A stretch of DNA of 64,000 nucleotides, taken from assembly GCA_028673005.1 (NCBI GenBank), contig CM054113.1, positions 37,266,117 to 37,330,116 of the forward strand, written 5' to 3'. A program made the translations under genes and the position numbers. Position 1 is the stretch's first letter. Every line of letters begins with the position of its first letter. Positions 20,226 through 33,500 of this stretch are shown here, piece after piece. The notes under the pieces were generated by a model, which ran no database searches, had not been told where the DNA came from, and saw only the letters and a program-made list of their open reading frames with translations. The DNA comes from Tanypteryx hageni. Lineage: Eukaryota > Arthropoda > Insecta > Odonata > Petaluridae.

Positions 20226-22370
20226 TTATTTCAAAGCAAATACATAAGTGCACGGTTACACTACGGCTAATTAGACGAAAAGCACTTCTGTATCACGGGA
20301 AACCCAGTGTACATCCCTACTTGTTTATTTATGTTATTACACAAGATAGAAGTATTGTTGTAATGAACAACATCGCGCAAAATTGGTGGTGGGTCGATTT
20401 ATGTACCTACTCATAATGTAGATTTTGTTTAAAATAGCCTCGAGGATTTTTTTAAAATCCATCTAGTTATAGAGCTATGTCATAAACTATGCTTCGTAAG
20501 CCATTTGTTCAAATAAAAAATGTATAGCGTTCAGTGACACAATAGCAGCATTGTTGCTACGAGACAAATTGCGAGGTAGTATTTTCTACACGAAAATACG
20601 TAAATGTAACAGGTGATATTACTGTATGTACTATAAGTGTACGGGTATGGGAAAGTTTGTGCAAAGTTCGCTGGGTCGATTTTGTACATTTGAGAAAAAG
20701 GGAGAAACACACAAAGAAGAAATAAGAAAAAGGAAGTGAAAGAGTGTAAAGAGTGTAGAGAATGAATATAAAGTTACTATAAAAAATGAATGCATTTCAC
20801 GTTACGTGGGAAAATTGGAAAAAATGCTAAGTGTTAAGGAAGTTACGGTTACTGTGCAGGGTCCCAGAAAAATTGAATGAAATATAAAGCCCATAATAAC
20901 GACTCGTGCTTGTATTTCGGATTGTTATATCCTTTTTAGGTTCAAATTTTGATATGGGTGCGTATTATATTTAGATTTCGGTAGTTTTATGTTGTACGTG
21001 TGGAGGAGTTCAGTTTTCTCCACTCACACGGAGAATTCATGCTCCGTCTCTCTATTCTCCTGGGACTGCTATTTGAAAAGGTTAAAAACTGCTCAAATCG
21101 AAACTATGACCTCGTTTACTGGAAGAAGAGACGCAGCTGTGCCCGTTAGCCATTTCGGAAGCACTCTATTTAAGTAAACAGCCTAAATTCATGTGGATAG
21201 ATGAAGATTCGACGAAAGCGGAGGAAATTCATTGTGCCGTTCGAACCCTAACAACTATATTTTAATAAAAGCAACATTTTAGAAACAATGCGTCCCAGTG
21301 AGTTGCGTAGGCTGCGTCAAAATAAAATATAATGTAAAATAACGGGAAAATAATAAAGTGCTCTCGTTTAAGTTTTCAGGTTCAGAAATGCTCTGCTACT
21401 TCGTGTCGTGGGTTCGTTGAAGTTTTTTCTGGAATTTGCATTTCGAAAAGGACTATATAAAAAACTCCGAAGTATTCGCGTACTAAAAACGTGGCGTAAG
21501 GCACAGCATTAAGCCCATATCAGTTCTTCGAAGTGGAACCAAATGCGCTGGTTCCGCCACCGAAGCTCTTATCAGTCGCAACAAGGTGTATGAGAGGTCT
21601 GGGGTAACCGTGAACAGATCTAGTCCTTTTTGTAAAAAAAAGGATGCACATCGTTCTGAACAATTGGAACGGCGCCAAAATCGGAGAAAACAAACGCCGA
21701 ATCTTTTCCTGCTCGCGAGTTGGCTTAATTCGTTCAAAAAAGTCGAACAGCTGCTTCTCCGTGGTTCTTGATGCTGTTTTTACCATTAATTTTTGAAGGC
21801 TTTTTATCTCTCCAACGCTTGATTAAATGAATGCAGTTGTGTAATAAGAAGAAAACAGTGAAACGAAATGGTGGTCCATTTCTCTGCAATACATTTATAA
21901 CCGTAGCGAGCGACCAGACATGGCATGAAATGGGCAGTTTATAAATAGAAGCCGTTTATAAATACGCATCGATCGGTCTTCAAAACGCTTTATTATCCCC
22001 GAAAGTGATTAAAGGAAAGCGGATATGCCGTTCGCCTATCGATGAAAAAAACGGAATACCTTTACACCCGAGCCATCGCAACGGTAAGTTTAAAAGAATG
22101 TGGATTGATGGAAATTTAAGCTATCGAAAAACAAAGCTTCACTGGAACCAGGAAATTATGCGAGAAACGGGCAGACATATTTACATGAGATATGAGAACA
22201 TAGGATTTTAAGGGTTCGACTCATGAAAGTTAGGTTGTGTAGATAAATTTACTCTTTCGATTGATCCTATGAATAAGCAATAGTCTTAAGGCATGTCAGT
22301 TAACGTGAAAATAACGAAGGTTCAATTTTGGTTGGAGTTGTTACTGCTAGTCTCCTGCAGTTTCAGTAGT
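20226..22370. other. Gene-free stretch
   Basis: No supportable gene. Small ORFs at 20989-21177, 21483-21786 and 22005-22211 have no recognised domain and no splice context. Confidence 0.35.
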
Positions 22371-22371
22371 C

Positions 22372-22440
22372 TTTCTGATGAGATTCAGCCTAGTTTCATC
22401 ATACTTATATGATGAAACTAGGCTGAATCTCTTCAGAAAA
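22372..22440. repeat. Long near-perfect hairpin (about 32-bp arms, 4-nt loop)
   Basis: The inner arms at 22380-22403 and 22408-22431 are perfect complements (24 bp) around the loop CTTA. Pairing continues outward with one mismatch to about 22372 and 22440. The pairing is too perfect for a typical animal miRNA precursor and looks like a recent snap-back duplication. Confidence 0.85.
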
Positions 22441-24100
22441 AATACTCTTTGGGGCTATTAGCAAATCCGTGCAAGATGACATACTCTGTATAGGGCTTGA
22501 TGTAAAAGTGGATCATGACCCAGTCATATCTTCGAAACGAGATTATAAATTCAGTTTTCCTCAAGATGCGATTTATGTTTGTAGACGTTGGGACAGGATC
22601 GTGCTAACTTAAATTAAGCGCGTTTTACAGTTCATTAGCGTGTGCCGATTAAAGTCCAAAAATTTCAATGTAGTTAAAAATTCCACTAAATTTTATCAAA
22701 GAACTTGTTAGCCATTCAAGTTTTGAAGGCAAATTTTGATTACATGCGGTGGCGCCTAATAAATGCAGCATATCTGTCTGTCTGTCCGTCTGCATTTTTT
22801 ATGCAACAACTTCTAGTTAGTTATGTAAACTCAATGTGTGTATTATATGTAAAACAGTCCAGGGAATCACAATGTTTGATTTTTTGAAATGCTATTATCG
22901 TAACATTAACTCGGTAGAGACGAGTGGTAACGGCGAATATAAGTTAATTTTTGGCGGTATCATTTAAATAAGCCAAAACCACCATGAAATCCTAAAAATC
23001 ACGTTTTTTCCTATTTCATTAATGACAATTTAGTTACAATTATGCATTAACTCGTCGTTTCCAAATTTGAATTTGCGCGACCTTCCTCATTTATGAATTG
23101 CGCAATTTCATGGAATTCATGACTAAGGGTAATGCACGAAACGACCCTATTCATGAAATTAGTTCATTTCGCCATGGTTGTTTTTTCTCGCTACAGTTGA
23201 CTTACATAGCTGATGTATATTTCTATAATAGATTATTATGTTAGTTAATCTTGACGCGTTTTAAACTTGGCTACAGTATTAGGGTTTTAATATAGATGTG
23301 ATATGTAGATAATGCAATTTGATTCCGGTAGATCTCCGAGAGCCAAATTGAATGCACTTGCAATCACGATTCTATTCACCATTGTAATTCCGTTTCCCAC
23401 ATCCTTGTTGCGACGGCATTGAAAATGATTCGTATACAGCTGCGATTATTCAAATCTAATCACGCGCAGTTAAAATGGAATATAATTGCCAAGAAACGGA
23501 GTTTTTTAAAAGCCTATATTACGAATGTGCGTGAAGTGGAAGGGGGAAGGTTTTGAGGTCGGAGAAGCAGTTCGAGGCAGTAGGGTGAGGGGATATTTAT
23601 TTTTGCCTGCGAATCGAGGCGTGTGGACGTCGGCAGTGACTGACAAGCCGCGCGGATAACGTGCGCGAGGGTTCCGTCCGCCGTGCCGCGACGAGGTTCG
23701 CTCGCGTGGTTTTCCCGAGCTTTTATCCCTTGTTCCCACGAGCAGCCGGGCGCTATCTGGCTCACATGTGTGTCACGCTCCCTTCGCGATGAAAAAAGTG
23801 AGGGATATATGCCCGCGCCCTCCTTTCTACTGGATGAATATTTAGAATTTCCATTTTCGTACTCGTCGCGACCAGCCGCAGACTGCATTCGGAGGGAAGG
23901 GGAGTCCTATTGCAACAATGCCTCCCGAACGAGATTATGAAAAAACGACCCTTTCTTTTGGCCCCTCTATTTTTAGCTCATGCCGGAAAAACAAGGGGAT
24001 AATCATTCGCTTCAGGGGATGAAAATAGCGCATTTCAAAAAACGTGGGGTTGGCTCCCAGATGGAATGGTGGTGCGCAGACGGCTGTCTTTAATTTTCGT
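22441..24100. other. Gene-free stretch; TCTG microsatellite and GC-rich island
   Basis: TCTG repeats occur at about 22773-22792. A CpG-rich segment at about 23640-23900 (GCGCGGATAACGTGCGCGAGG and similar) opens overlapping ORFs on both strands without a recognised domain. It could be a promoter island of an unseen transcript. Confidence 0.35.
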
Positions 24101-24120
24101 AGAATCTCTATGACGTTGCT

Positions 24121-24644
24121 TAGTTTTGTAGAAACATTTATTTTCATTAAAACGCTGTTTGACAAATTTGTCTTTCAGCATGGACTTCACCGTACCAATT
24201 AGAACCAGATGCCAGATAGAAAAATGTGGTATTCTTCGTTATGCGTTAAAATTTTTTATTTGACAAAAATAAGTCCTTTATTCTGTTCATTTCAGAAATG
24301 AAATTTAGTAATTCATTGTTTTTTAACTATCTGAATTTTTTAGTAAGTGCTGTATCTTCTGGCCGCAATTACGCGATGTTTACCAGAGGTAATATTTTTA
24401 AAGCCCATCACAAAATCCATATTAGAATAAACGAATAATAAATTATACGATTTAAAATTATTGAAATAAAGTGAAATACTGCATAAATCTTATTTTTGGT
24501 ATTCATACTTGAGCGAGTAAATAATAACAAAGATGCTAAAATTATCATGACTATTTGACAATGTTGGTTTACATTTACGACTAATCAACATCTTGGATTA
24601 TTATACTACTTGACAATCACCGGCAATATCTACCTTTAATGGGT
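24121..24644 (+). repeat. Dispersed direct repeat, copy 1 (524 bp)
   Basis: Nearly identical to 30058-30597 in the same orientation, starting TAGTTTTGTAGAAACATTTA and ending CTACCTTTAATGGGT. It differs by a few substitutions and lacks a 15-base segment present in copy 2. No terminal inverted repeats or ORF. It lies about 130 bp from the Tigger element at 24779. Confidence 0.9.
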
Positions 24645-24778
24645 TAATTTCCAAAATAGAAAAAACCGTATTACTACAATAAATTATTATAGTTTAAAAA
24701 TATTAAATCAAACGACGTTTTCTCTGTAGAAACATTGTATTCCTTTATAGGTGGAGACGAAAACCTTTTTTATATGCA

Positions 24779-27194
24779 CAGTAAAACCTCTGTTAAGCGA
24801 CCACGGATGGTTCCGCTGAAAATTGGTCGTTAGGAGGGGTGGTCATTTAATAGGGGGATTGTTCTATGGGTGGACTATTTAAAGGTTACGTTCATACTAC
24901 ATATTTGATTTACGTACATAGTATTTTATCATCATATGTAATAATTGACTTTCAAAGCTCATAACAACCGTTCTATAAACATTTTAAAGACATTGTGCAT
25001 TGCAGTAATTATCCAAATCATATATTTTAATAAGAATTTATCGATTAAACAAAAATAATAGACAGCTCAGCGATGAAATCAATTAAAGAATATTTTAATG
25101 TGGAGTTATGAGAAATAAAAAGATAAAAAAATGCTTAATAATAAAATAATACCCTTTATTTTACACAAACCACAACTTCGCAATAATTAACACCTTCAGG
25201 AACTTTTTACAGTTAGAATTAAACAATTTAACATGGCCTTCATTCAATGCTCCTTCTGCAAAAAAAATCGTTCAAAGAACTGGGTCATTTTTCTGCCCTT
25301 TCTCTCGATTATTTCTTTTTCAAATGCACCCTTTAATTCCACAAAAAGTTGATTCATTTTTTACCCATAACGTTAAGATTCACTTTTCTGTCCTTAGCAC
25401 TTATATAATAGGGACAAAATGTCCTGGGGAGACAATGCTTCTTCAGCTTCCACAGAACGGGAGTCTTTATCGTCATCATCATCGTCAGCAGTATTACCAC
25501 TACAGGGTCCTAATTGTAATGAAGCACAGATGACATTAAATTAATTGAAATTGAAATTCCACATTTAAAAAATCATTCAAAGATGTATACTGGAAGATCT
25601 TACCAAACGAATTACGCAATAAGGACTCCTCTCAGTCACCGCTGCAGTCGTCGTAGCAATAGACATCCTCCTCCAAATATCTTTCATTGTAGGGGATCCC
25701 TGCTGCCTGGGCCATTGTTTCAAGACCATCTTCTTCCTTTTCACTATCACGATCGTCATTTTCATTTTCTAAACCCCCATACATTTTAAAACATCTCACA
25801 ATGGTCCTTCGCCCAACGCCGTTCCATGCCGCAATCACTCACGAGATAGCATCACTAACAGTGGTTTCCTTTGCCAGTTGGGACGCGGTTGTTGAATCGT
25901 CCATTTTTGCTATCAGGTACTGAAGCACTTTTTTCCGATATTTAAGCTTAAAAGCTTGAATAATTCCCTGATCAAGCGGCTGCAGCTTTGCTGTGCTATT
26001 CGGAGGTAAAAATTGCATCATAACATGTGTCAATTTCACTTGATACGCGTGACATGGAGCGTTGTCTAAAAAAGGATTACTTTTCGGTTCTGTCTACGCA
26101 TTTTCAAATCAAACTCTCTAAGCCAATTTTCAAAAATAGCCGAAGTCATCCAGGCTTTTTTATTTGCATGCAAAGACACTCCCAGTCTTGACATATCAAC
26201 GTTTTTGAAACACCTCGGCTCCAGCGATTTACCAATCACAAGAGGAGGCTCCTTTTCACCATCTCCACTCACACACAATGCGACAGTCAACCGCTCCTAG
26301 GCTAACTTGCACTGCTCAGATTTAAGCGTCAAAGACTTTTAAGGAAGTGAGCGAAAGAACAGCCCACTTTCGTCCATATTGAAAATTTGCTTCTCTGAAT
26401 AGCCTTTGATAATGGAAGGAATTCGGGATTTCCAATCATCACACGTAACATCACTGACATCACCAGCTTCTCCATTGATTGCCCGGAAAACAATGTTGTG
26501 GCGTACACGAAATCTTTCGAGCCAACCATTACTGGCCGAGAAGTCATTAATTCCTTTTTCTGTTGCGATTTTCAAAGTTTTCTCTTTTGGTATGCTACCA
26601 CTAATGGGAATATTTTTCCTACGCACAACCTTAAACCACCCAAGCAGTAGATCATTTACATCTTCAAACTTCTCTTGCTTTTTTCTCTTCACCCCTTATT
26701 CCTATTTTCCTGCCATTCCTTCATTATTTCACTCCGCGATTTCAAAATTCCATTGATGTGCGTTTTCCCACATTTAAACATTTCGGCTAATTTTCTTTCC
26801 GACGCACCCTTGTCCTTTTCTTCAATCACCTTAACTATCCTCTAAACTCAAGCAGACTCTACTCTTCCCTGACATTTCCAACTCTTCACTGCTCAAACTG
26901 TTTCAAAACGTAATGACACTCGGCGAACGATGTAGGTCTTTGATTTAAAGCGTTAATTTTCCGATGTGATATGATGATTGTTGGAAAAACTCATGCTCGT
27001 TGTCTTTACCGGTCGCTTAAGAGGGGAAAAATCTTCTATTAGTCGTGGTCGTTGGTCGGGGTGAGGAGGGGTGGTCTTTGAATAGGGGTAAAAAATACAT
27101 TGATCTTACGGAAATTGAGATCGGTTCCACGAAAATTTGGTCGTTAAGAGGGGTGGTCGCTTAATAGGAGTGGTCGTTAAGAGAGGTTTCACTG
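24779..27194 (-). mobile_element. Nearly full-length Tigger (pogo-type) transposon
   Basis: The ends are CAGTAAAACCTCTGTTAAGC on the left and, inverted, CAGTGAAACCTCTCTTAACG on the right. TA follows the right end (27195-27196); the left flank is CA, one transition from TA. Subterminal boxes of the form GGTCGTTAAGAGGGGTGGTC repeat several times at both ends (24823-24860, 27003-27085, 27137-27187), plausible transposase binding sites. The 2,416-bp length fits a complete autonomous Tigger. The minus strand encodes a lightly broken transposase. Confidence 0.9.
25632..26880 (-). pseudogene. Tigger transposase pseudogene, few disabling changes
   Basis: This is a DDE transposase for cut-and-paste mobility. 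In order there is an N-terminal helix-turn-helix (ASERKLAEMFKCGKTHINGI, about 26740-26820). The CENP-B-type domain follows (NDFSASNGWLERFRVRHNIV, about 26490-26560), then the first catalytic motif (IFNMDESGLF, about 26355-26385) and the second (DNAPCH, about 26045-26065). LPPNSTAKLQPLDQGI (about 25960-26010) and an acidic C-terminal tail complete it. Breaks seen are a frameshift near 26695, stops between 26340 and 26285, a one-base T loss just before DNAPCH and a stop near 25838. Compared with the Tigger at 6-10 kb it is far less decayed and so probably younger. Confidence 0.85.
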
Positions 27195-27196
27195 TA

Positions 27197-30050
27197 TCTC
27201 CAAAAAGGATTTTTACAGTTTTCTATAGAAATAATTCCACGCGCAAACGTAGGAGAATTTCACATTCTGTTTATTAAATCCGAAAATTTTCTATTCAATT
27301 TGGAAAAGGTGACATCTTTTATAAATACCATAGTTGTCCGAGAACATTTTAAATCTATTATCGAGCTGCACACTTTCATTTGTATTAATGGAATTAGTGT
27401 CGAACAAGGAGGAAACGTTCATCTCCCCTGCTTGAAAATGCAAATAACCTCCATAAAGAAAATAAGTAGATATGTATACGCTAGGTAATCGAGTTATTTC
27501 ACGTAGTTTCTGGTCGCGTCTGAACGGGTCAGCATCTCATAAGTATTTCAGCGGAGCCTCCTCGGGTAATCCTTTTCAATAGCCCACGAGAGGGCGTTGT
27601 CTCTCTCTCTCTAAATAAGACAACGTCCGTTCTTCAGAAGTACCCTTTTTACTCGCGAGGAGTCAGGTGCATCATCATGCAGGGCGCGCACAGCTTTTCA
27701 AAGTGAGTCTAATGTACATACGCTTTCGGAATGATGTTCTCTCGATCGTCACGTCATAGGAGGGGAGATTTTGAGAGGGGAAGGTGATGGGGAAGGAGGC
27801 GAGAGGGAGGGTTATATGGTGCACGTTCATTTCCTCCTCCTGCAAGCCTCGCTCTCCTCCATCTCTGTTTCAAAGGGCGCCGTCGTACGGAAAATGGGCG
27901 GCTGAGCACGTACCCCTCGTAAAAAAAGGAACAATTTTGTGGTACTGACCTCTATTATCCTCTCTCTTACCGCCCCCTCTCTTTGTCTCTCTCTCTCTGT
28001 ATCCTTTTAATACACACGTCACAACCCACGCATCAAAAGACAAGGCTCGAGACAGCGGGGCCTTCTGGCGGTTTTTATCATCAAAACGTTTATGGCGCTT
28101 ACGCGGCAATGAAACAAAAGCGTGGGAGATGGCGACTTGAAGACGCGTCGTCGAAATGAAATTAAGAATGCGTGAGTAAAAGAAAGGTGGTGAAATGTGT
28201 TTTCTCTCTCACGCTTATGAAACGAATAATAGATTTTGTTCTATTTCATTTATTCGGTAATAATATTGTAACAATCAACAAAACGCAAAATATCTTCCCA
28301 GAGGTGGCGCTAAATAATTTAGCGCGATACCCTGTAATATCTTAGAGAATCATTCTTTGGGTCTAAACTTAGACTAGCTTGATTTAGCGCTATTAGAGGG
28401 CATAAGAGACTCGAAAAAGAAAGTCGTGTAGCTCTAACCAGATTCATAAAATAATTTTCGTTCCCATTGCAGGATGTGCATCTTGTCAGTGTTCTTGCAT
28501 TTACCGCAAGAAGCATATTTATTCAAAGCTTATATTCGGTAAAAACTTTAATAAATTTCGTAATTCGTTTATCGTATGATGTTCGTATTTTGTTCTCTTG
28601 TGGTTTCAATTTTTCTCTTGTAAAAAGTAAGTCCACAGTTTTTAGTAAATTTTACTCTGCTCACATCAAAAGTATTATTATAAGCACAATTACGACCTCT
28701 AATCGGATTATATTTCCGGCGAGTTAAAACGCATCAACAATTTTTGGGTTGACCACGATTTTAACCGCTAACGTAATGCGGAATCTGAAAAAGTTCCACG
28801 TTTTCGATTCTAAACTTGATTTGGTTTTGAATGGCTAATGCCCTGCGTGGAATGAAAATGAGCAACAATTTTTTCACACGTTTAAACTCTAAAATTTACC
28901 CAATTTTAAAATACAACTCCAAAACATTATGCACCTTTTCAAAAAAATCCTTGATTTTCGAATAACTAAAAAATAAAGAAACGATACATTCTAAATTCGG
29001 AAGCGAAGGTTGAATAAATCGCGTTTCTTCCGCGACCAGTTCTTGAAATTCGAATTGAAATGCGTGTCACGTATGATGAGCTAGAACCAAAATGAAAGAT
29101 AATTTTGAAAATTAGATAATTTATTTTTTTGCGACAATACCCAATCGGTTCAACTTACTTTTTCCCAGTTCATTTTAAGCTCAATGTGGCAGTTATTGAT
29201 TTTTAAGTAAAAACTGTTTTTACGCTTTCAGTCAAATGTTTGCCTCTCTCTCTCTCATCCTACTTAGCGATCATATTGATTTTTCCGCGTACCTGTCTAA
29301 TTATTACATAGGTATAAAGGCGATAATAGAAAGGAAAGCACACGATTCATTGAGGATATGGTCGAAGCACCGTGTACTTTGGTGAAAGTGAAAGCGTCTT
29401 TTTCGCTTTCCCATCGTTGCGATGGAGTAAATTCGGCAATCACTCGAACCAGAGTGACGAAACGAGGTCGGGATTTTATTTTTCGTGTACTTGTAACCGA
29501 TCCCCACTTTATCTCGGAGATATTTTCCCTTGGATTTCAGCCGATCCCTATTTCGAAACGGCGCTTTTAAATCGAGGCTTTTCTCTTTCATTCCCTGGAT
29601 TTCTTTGCGGCTCTCTCACCATTTCTCTCTCTCGTCTCCATCTCTCTTTTTGGGTTCGTGCGATCTTTTGGGAATTGACGTTTTAGCGGTTTTTTCGCGT
29701 CAATAATCTCGCCGTGATCGGAGTGCTAGATGCGCAGAAGCAGCGGCGGACAACATCGCCACCAAAGTGCATGCTATCGCCGTATTACGATGAAAAACAG
29801 ACATGCCATGATTGTATATTATATGATGGTTGTCGTCTTGAAGAAAATGTTATAAACTAGTCTCGTATAAACTAATATAAATACATTCCAAGAAGAATCT
29901 CTATGACGCATATCTGAAGGGTAAGACAAATTGGTTCGAATTATCGAACGTTTAGTTATGGAAATTCGATATATCGAATGGAGACACTAGGGAAAATATC
30001 TTCTTCGCGTTACCACAGTACGAATAATATGCGTTCGAGGCATAATCTGC
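27197..30050. other. Gene-free stretch
   Basis: There is a CT run at about 27598-27612, pyrimidine-rich sequence at about 27960-28005, and small ORFs without a recognised domain. At 29894-29908 the 15-mer AGAATCTCTATGACG also occurs at 24101-24115, just before the dispersed repeat. Confidence 0.35.
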
Positions 30051-30057
30051 TAATTAG

Positions 30058-30597
30058 TAGTTCTGTAGAAACATTTATTTCCATTAAAACGCTATTTGAC
30101 AAATTTGTCTTTCAGCATGGACTTCACCGTACCAATTAGAACCAGATACCAGATAGAAAAATGTGGTATTCTTCGTTATGCTTTAATCTTTATCGCGTTA
30201 AAATTTTTTATTTGACAAAAATAAGACCTTTATTCTGTTCATTTCAGAAATGGAATTTAGTAATTCATTGTTTTTTAACTATCTGAATTTTTTTAGTAAG
30301 TACTGTATCTTCTGGCCGCAATTACGCGATGTTTACCAGAGGTAATATTTTTAAAGCCCATCACAAAATCCATATTAGAATAAACGAATAATAAATTATA
30401 CGATTTAAAATTATTGAAATAAAGTGAAATACTGCATAAATCTTATTTTTGGTATTCATACTTGAGCGAGTAAATAATAACAAAGATGCTAAAATTATCA
30501 TGACTATTTGACAATGTTGGTTTACATTTACGACTAATCAACATCTTGGATTATTATGCTACTTGACAATCACCGGCAATATCTACCTTTAATGGGT
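30058..30597 (+). repeat. Dispersed direct repeat, copy 2 (540 bp)
   Basis: Counterpart of 24121-24644. It carries an extra 15 bases (TTTAATCTTTATCGC) near 30183. Similarity stops sharply after AATGGGT. Unlike copy 1 it is not next to a Tigger. Confidence 0.9.
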
Positions 30598-33500
30598 CAC
30601 AGAATTTGGGAACGGTAAAAGACGGGTGGTTTTTTAATTTTCAATTCCACTAAAAATGAGAAACACCCCTCATTTCATCTTCAGTTCTCGTGGCTTTAGT
30701 TTATTCGTATGATATGTCGGAAAATCAAATTATTTTTGCGCTTTTTTGGGATGAGGTTGAATACGAGATTATAGCGCTAACAGATATATTTGATACAAAT
30801 TCCACTGCAGCCAAACTTTTTCGATAAGCTTTGTTTTATTTTTTTTACTCGATTTTATTGGAAAACTTTATCACTCCCATCTCATATTTCCACGAGTTTC
30901 GAGACTATCGCAAAACAGCAATAAATGCCCGAAGGGACTCGCGCTACAGAACACACTTCTAAGAAACGCAACCTTTTTTCCGCGGTTTTGGGTGAGAGAA
31001 AGTAAAAATCCCAACAAACTCACCCTCTATCTCTCTCTCTCTCTCTCCTCTTATCCTTCTCCCTCTCTATTTTCTCACCCTCTCTCTCTCTTTCTCTATC
31101 AGTTTATCCTTTTTTTGCCCTCTTGTTCCCTTGCTTGCGACCAGCAGGTGGGCTAGAGAAAAAGAGAGAATGGGGAGCAGTTCCGGATCACGAAGGGTCA
31201 TCAGCCCTCTGAAGCGGAACCGATCGATGGGTTTGGTTGGGTGGGGAGGGAGGAAGAAAGGGAGAGAGAGAGACAGAGGAAGGAAGCGGAGTTAGGCGTA
31301 GGAAGAGGAGGACTTTAGGGGGTGAATGAGGTTAAGGAAGAGGAGGGCGTGGTTAGATGTTAGGGAAGGAGAGGGGGAGAAAGTGAGCGGGTGAGAGGTG
31401 CAAATGGAGTGGGTTCGAGAGATTGGAAAGTATTATCCTCAAACCTTGTCGCTTTATCGAGACAGCGATGGGAATTACCAGGGAGTCTATCCCTAAACGC
31501 GATTTTGTTATTTTCGGCAGGTTGAGAGAACTGTTTTTATTCGCCACTTTTACAAAAAATTGCTCATTCTTTTGCCCGTCTTCAAAAAATAAGAAAACGG
31601 ATCATTATAGGTTAGCAAACGACAATAAACTCTTATATTGGTTGAGAACTTATGAAAATTTGAAGGCAAGATAATGGCAAGAAGTGGTCACGTTGCATAT
31701 AGTGGTTGGGAAATGAATATAGAGGCCGTTAGGGCCTATTTAAGTGACTTTTTCAAATAACGTTTTCTTCCATTAACAGGTATAATCACATTTGTATTCG
31801 GAGGATTTTTATTCAGTCGTTCATCTGTCTTCGACGACATTATGAAAAGTTACATTATTTTAAAATGAGAAAATTAAATATTATATGCGTTTTACGACCT
31901 AAAGAGGACATTTATTCGTACTAGAAATTTCCCTCCATTCTACAATTTTAGTAAAATATGAGGAGCATTGACTTTATTAGAAAAAAACAAAAAGCGGCTT
32001 CCTACAAAAATTGTCAGCCATTAAATTGCTTTATCCTCCGTGAAAATCGAATGACAAACCTCATTTAACATGGCGGTTGTTTCATTTAATTAACAATTCC
32101 GAGAATTTCGGAAAGGGCGTCAATGCGAAAAAAGCGAGATTAATCCTGGTTCAAATTCGAATTAACCGTTAATTCGATTCCGCAATTTTACTGAACACGT
32201 AAAAAAACATCTCCCAGCTAGTTTTATTAATTTTTTTCCGCCGAACGTATTATCTGGAATACGTCTGAATGCGAAGCCGATCCAAAAATACCGAGGGAGA
32301 TCCAAAAAGGGACATGCAAAAGCCATTCGTAGCATGAAAGAAAATAACACGGAGCCGAAAATAGTTATTGGACGACGAACGGGGACATTACTACTCGAGG
32401 AGAAGAGAGATAAGGGCACGGCGAGAGGAGGGGGTGGGGGAAGGAGTTGAAATAATAATGAGAATTATCGATGGAAAGAAGATGAGAGATCGGGAGAGAG
32501 AAACAGAGGGAACGAGGAAGACAAACGAAATGGAAAAGTTGAAAGAGGGGCGGTCGGGAGTTAATTCCATTTCATAAGTGACGCCTGCCATTTTCCAACG
32601 TATTCCGCCTCTCTCCCTCTCACGCCCCTCTTCTTCCCTCTAATTAAGCGTATTATCCGTCAATCTTTGCGGTTCCAATCTAGCTGATTTTCTGTCCGTT
32701 TGCTTCCCGGGTATTCCACGCGATCCAAATATTACTGCGATATCGAACGAGGTGGAAGCAAAGTGTAATAGTGTTCGATTAGGCGAATGAGAGTTTCCGA
32801 CCTGCCTTTGAGGAAAAAATATCGAACGCAAAGCTCCCCTGGAAAGAGAAACGTCATCGTTTCTCTTTCTCTGTTCATAGGGACGAAACCCAATTTAAGA
32901 ATTAGGTATTGGAAATGATCGTAATTTCCTAATGTTTAGCTTGGATATTAGATGAGAGAGGTGCGTCATGGCAGAGGCTATCATCCAGGGGTACTGGTTA
33001 TCTCAGAGTTATGCGAATGTTTTATATGGGCTACGAGAAAATATTTAACCTTAGTTGCAAGGTTGGGTATCTGCAACGTAATTCAGAAAGTGCGACAAAG
33101 CTCTTGTACGATATTTCTACCAAATTAAATCTGTGATATACGTATATCCTCAAGCATACAATTTCTCATCTGCTTAAACAGTTCTCCAATATCTAGGAGA
33201 TATGAATTCTCATTTAAATGATCTCATAATGGTGAATTGACACGAGAGGTCTAGTTGTAAAAATACTTCGCCAAAGGGTTAAATATAATTTATTTCTCTA
33301 CTCATTTCAGCTTTCATGTTTTACGTCAGAATCAGAAGTTGGCGATTTTACAATAACGAATAGCGCTGTAAACATTGTAGGAAGGTTTTTGTACGGATGT
33401 AGGGGAGGTGGGAATGGAAAAATTATGTCAGTATCTTCGCATGCCTATTCAAAGAAGATTTAACAGTGAGTAAATTTAATCATTCAGATATCGCTGGGTC

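Noticed and set aside
22380..22431. Hairpin as a miRNA precursor or terminator
   Set aside because: Perfect pairing with a 4-nt loop is unlike animal miRNA precursors, and intrinsic terminators do not apply in this eukaryotic context.
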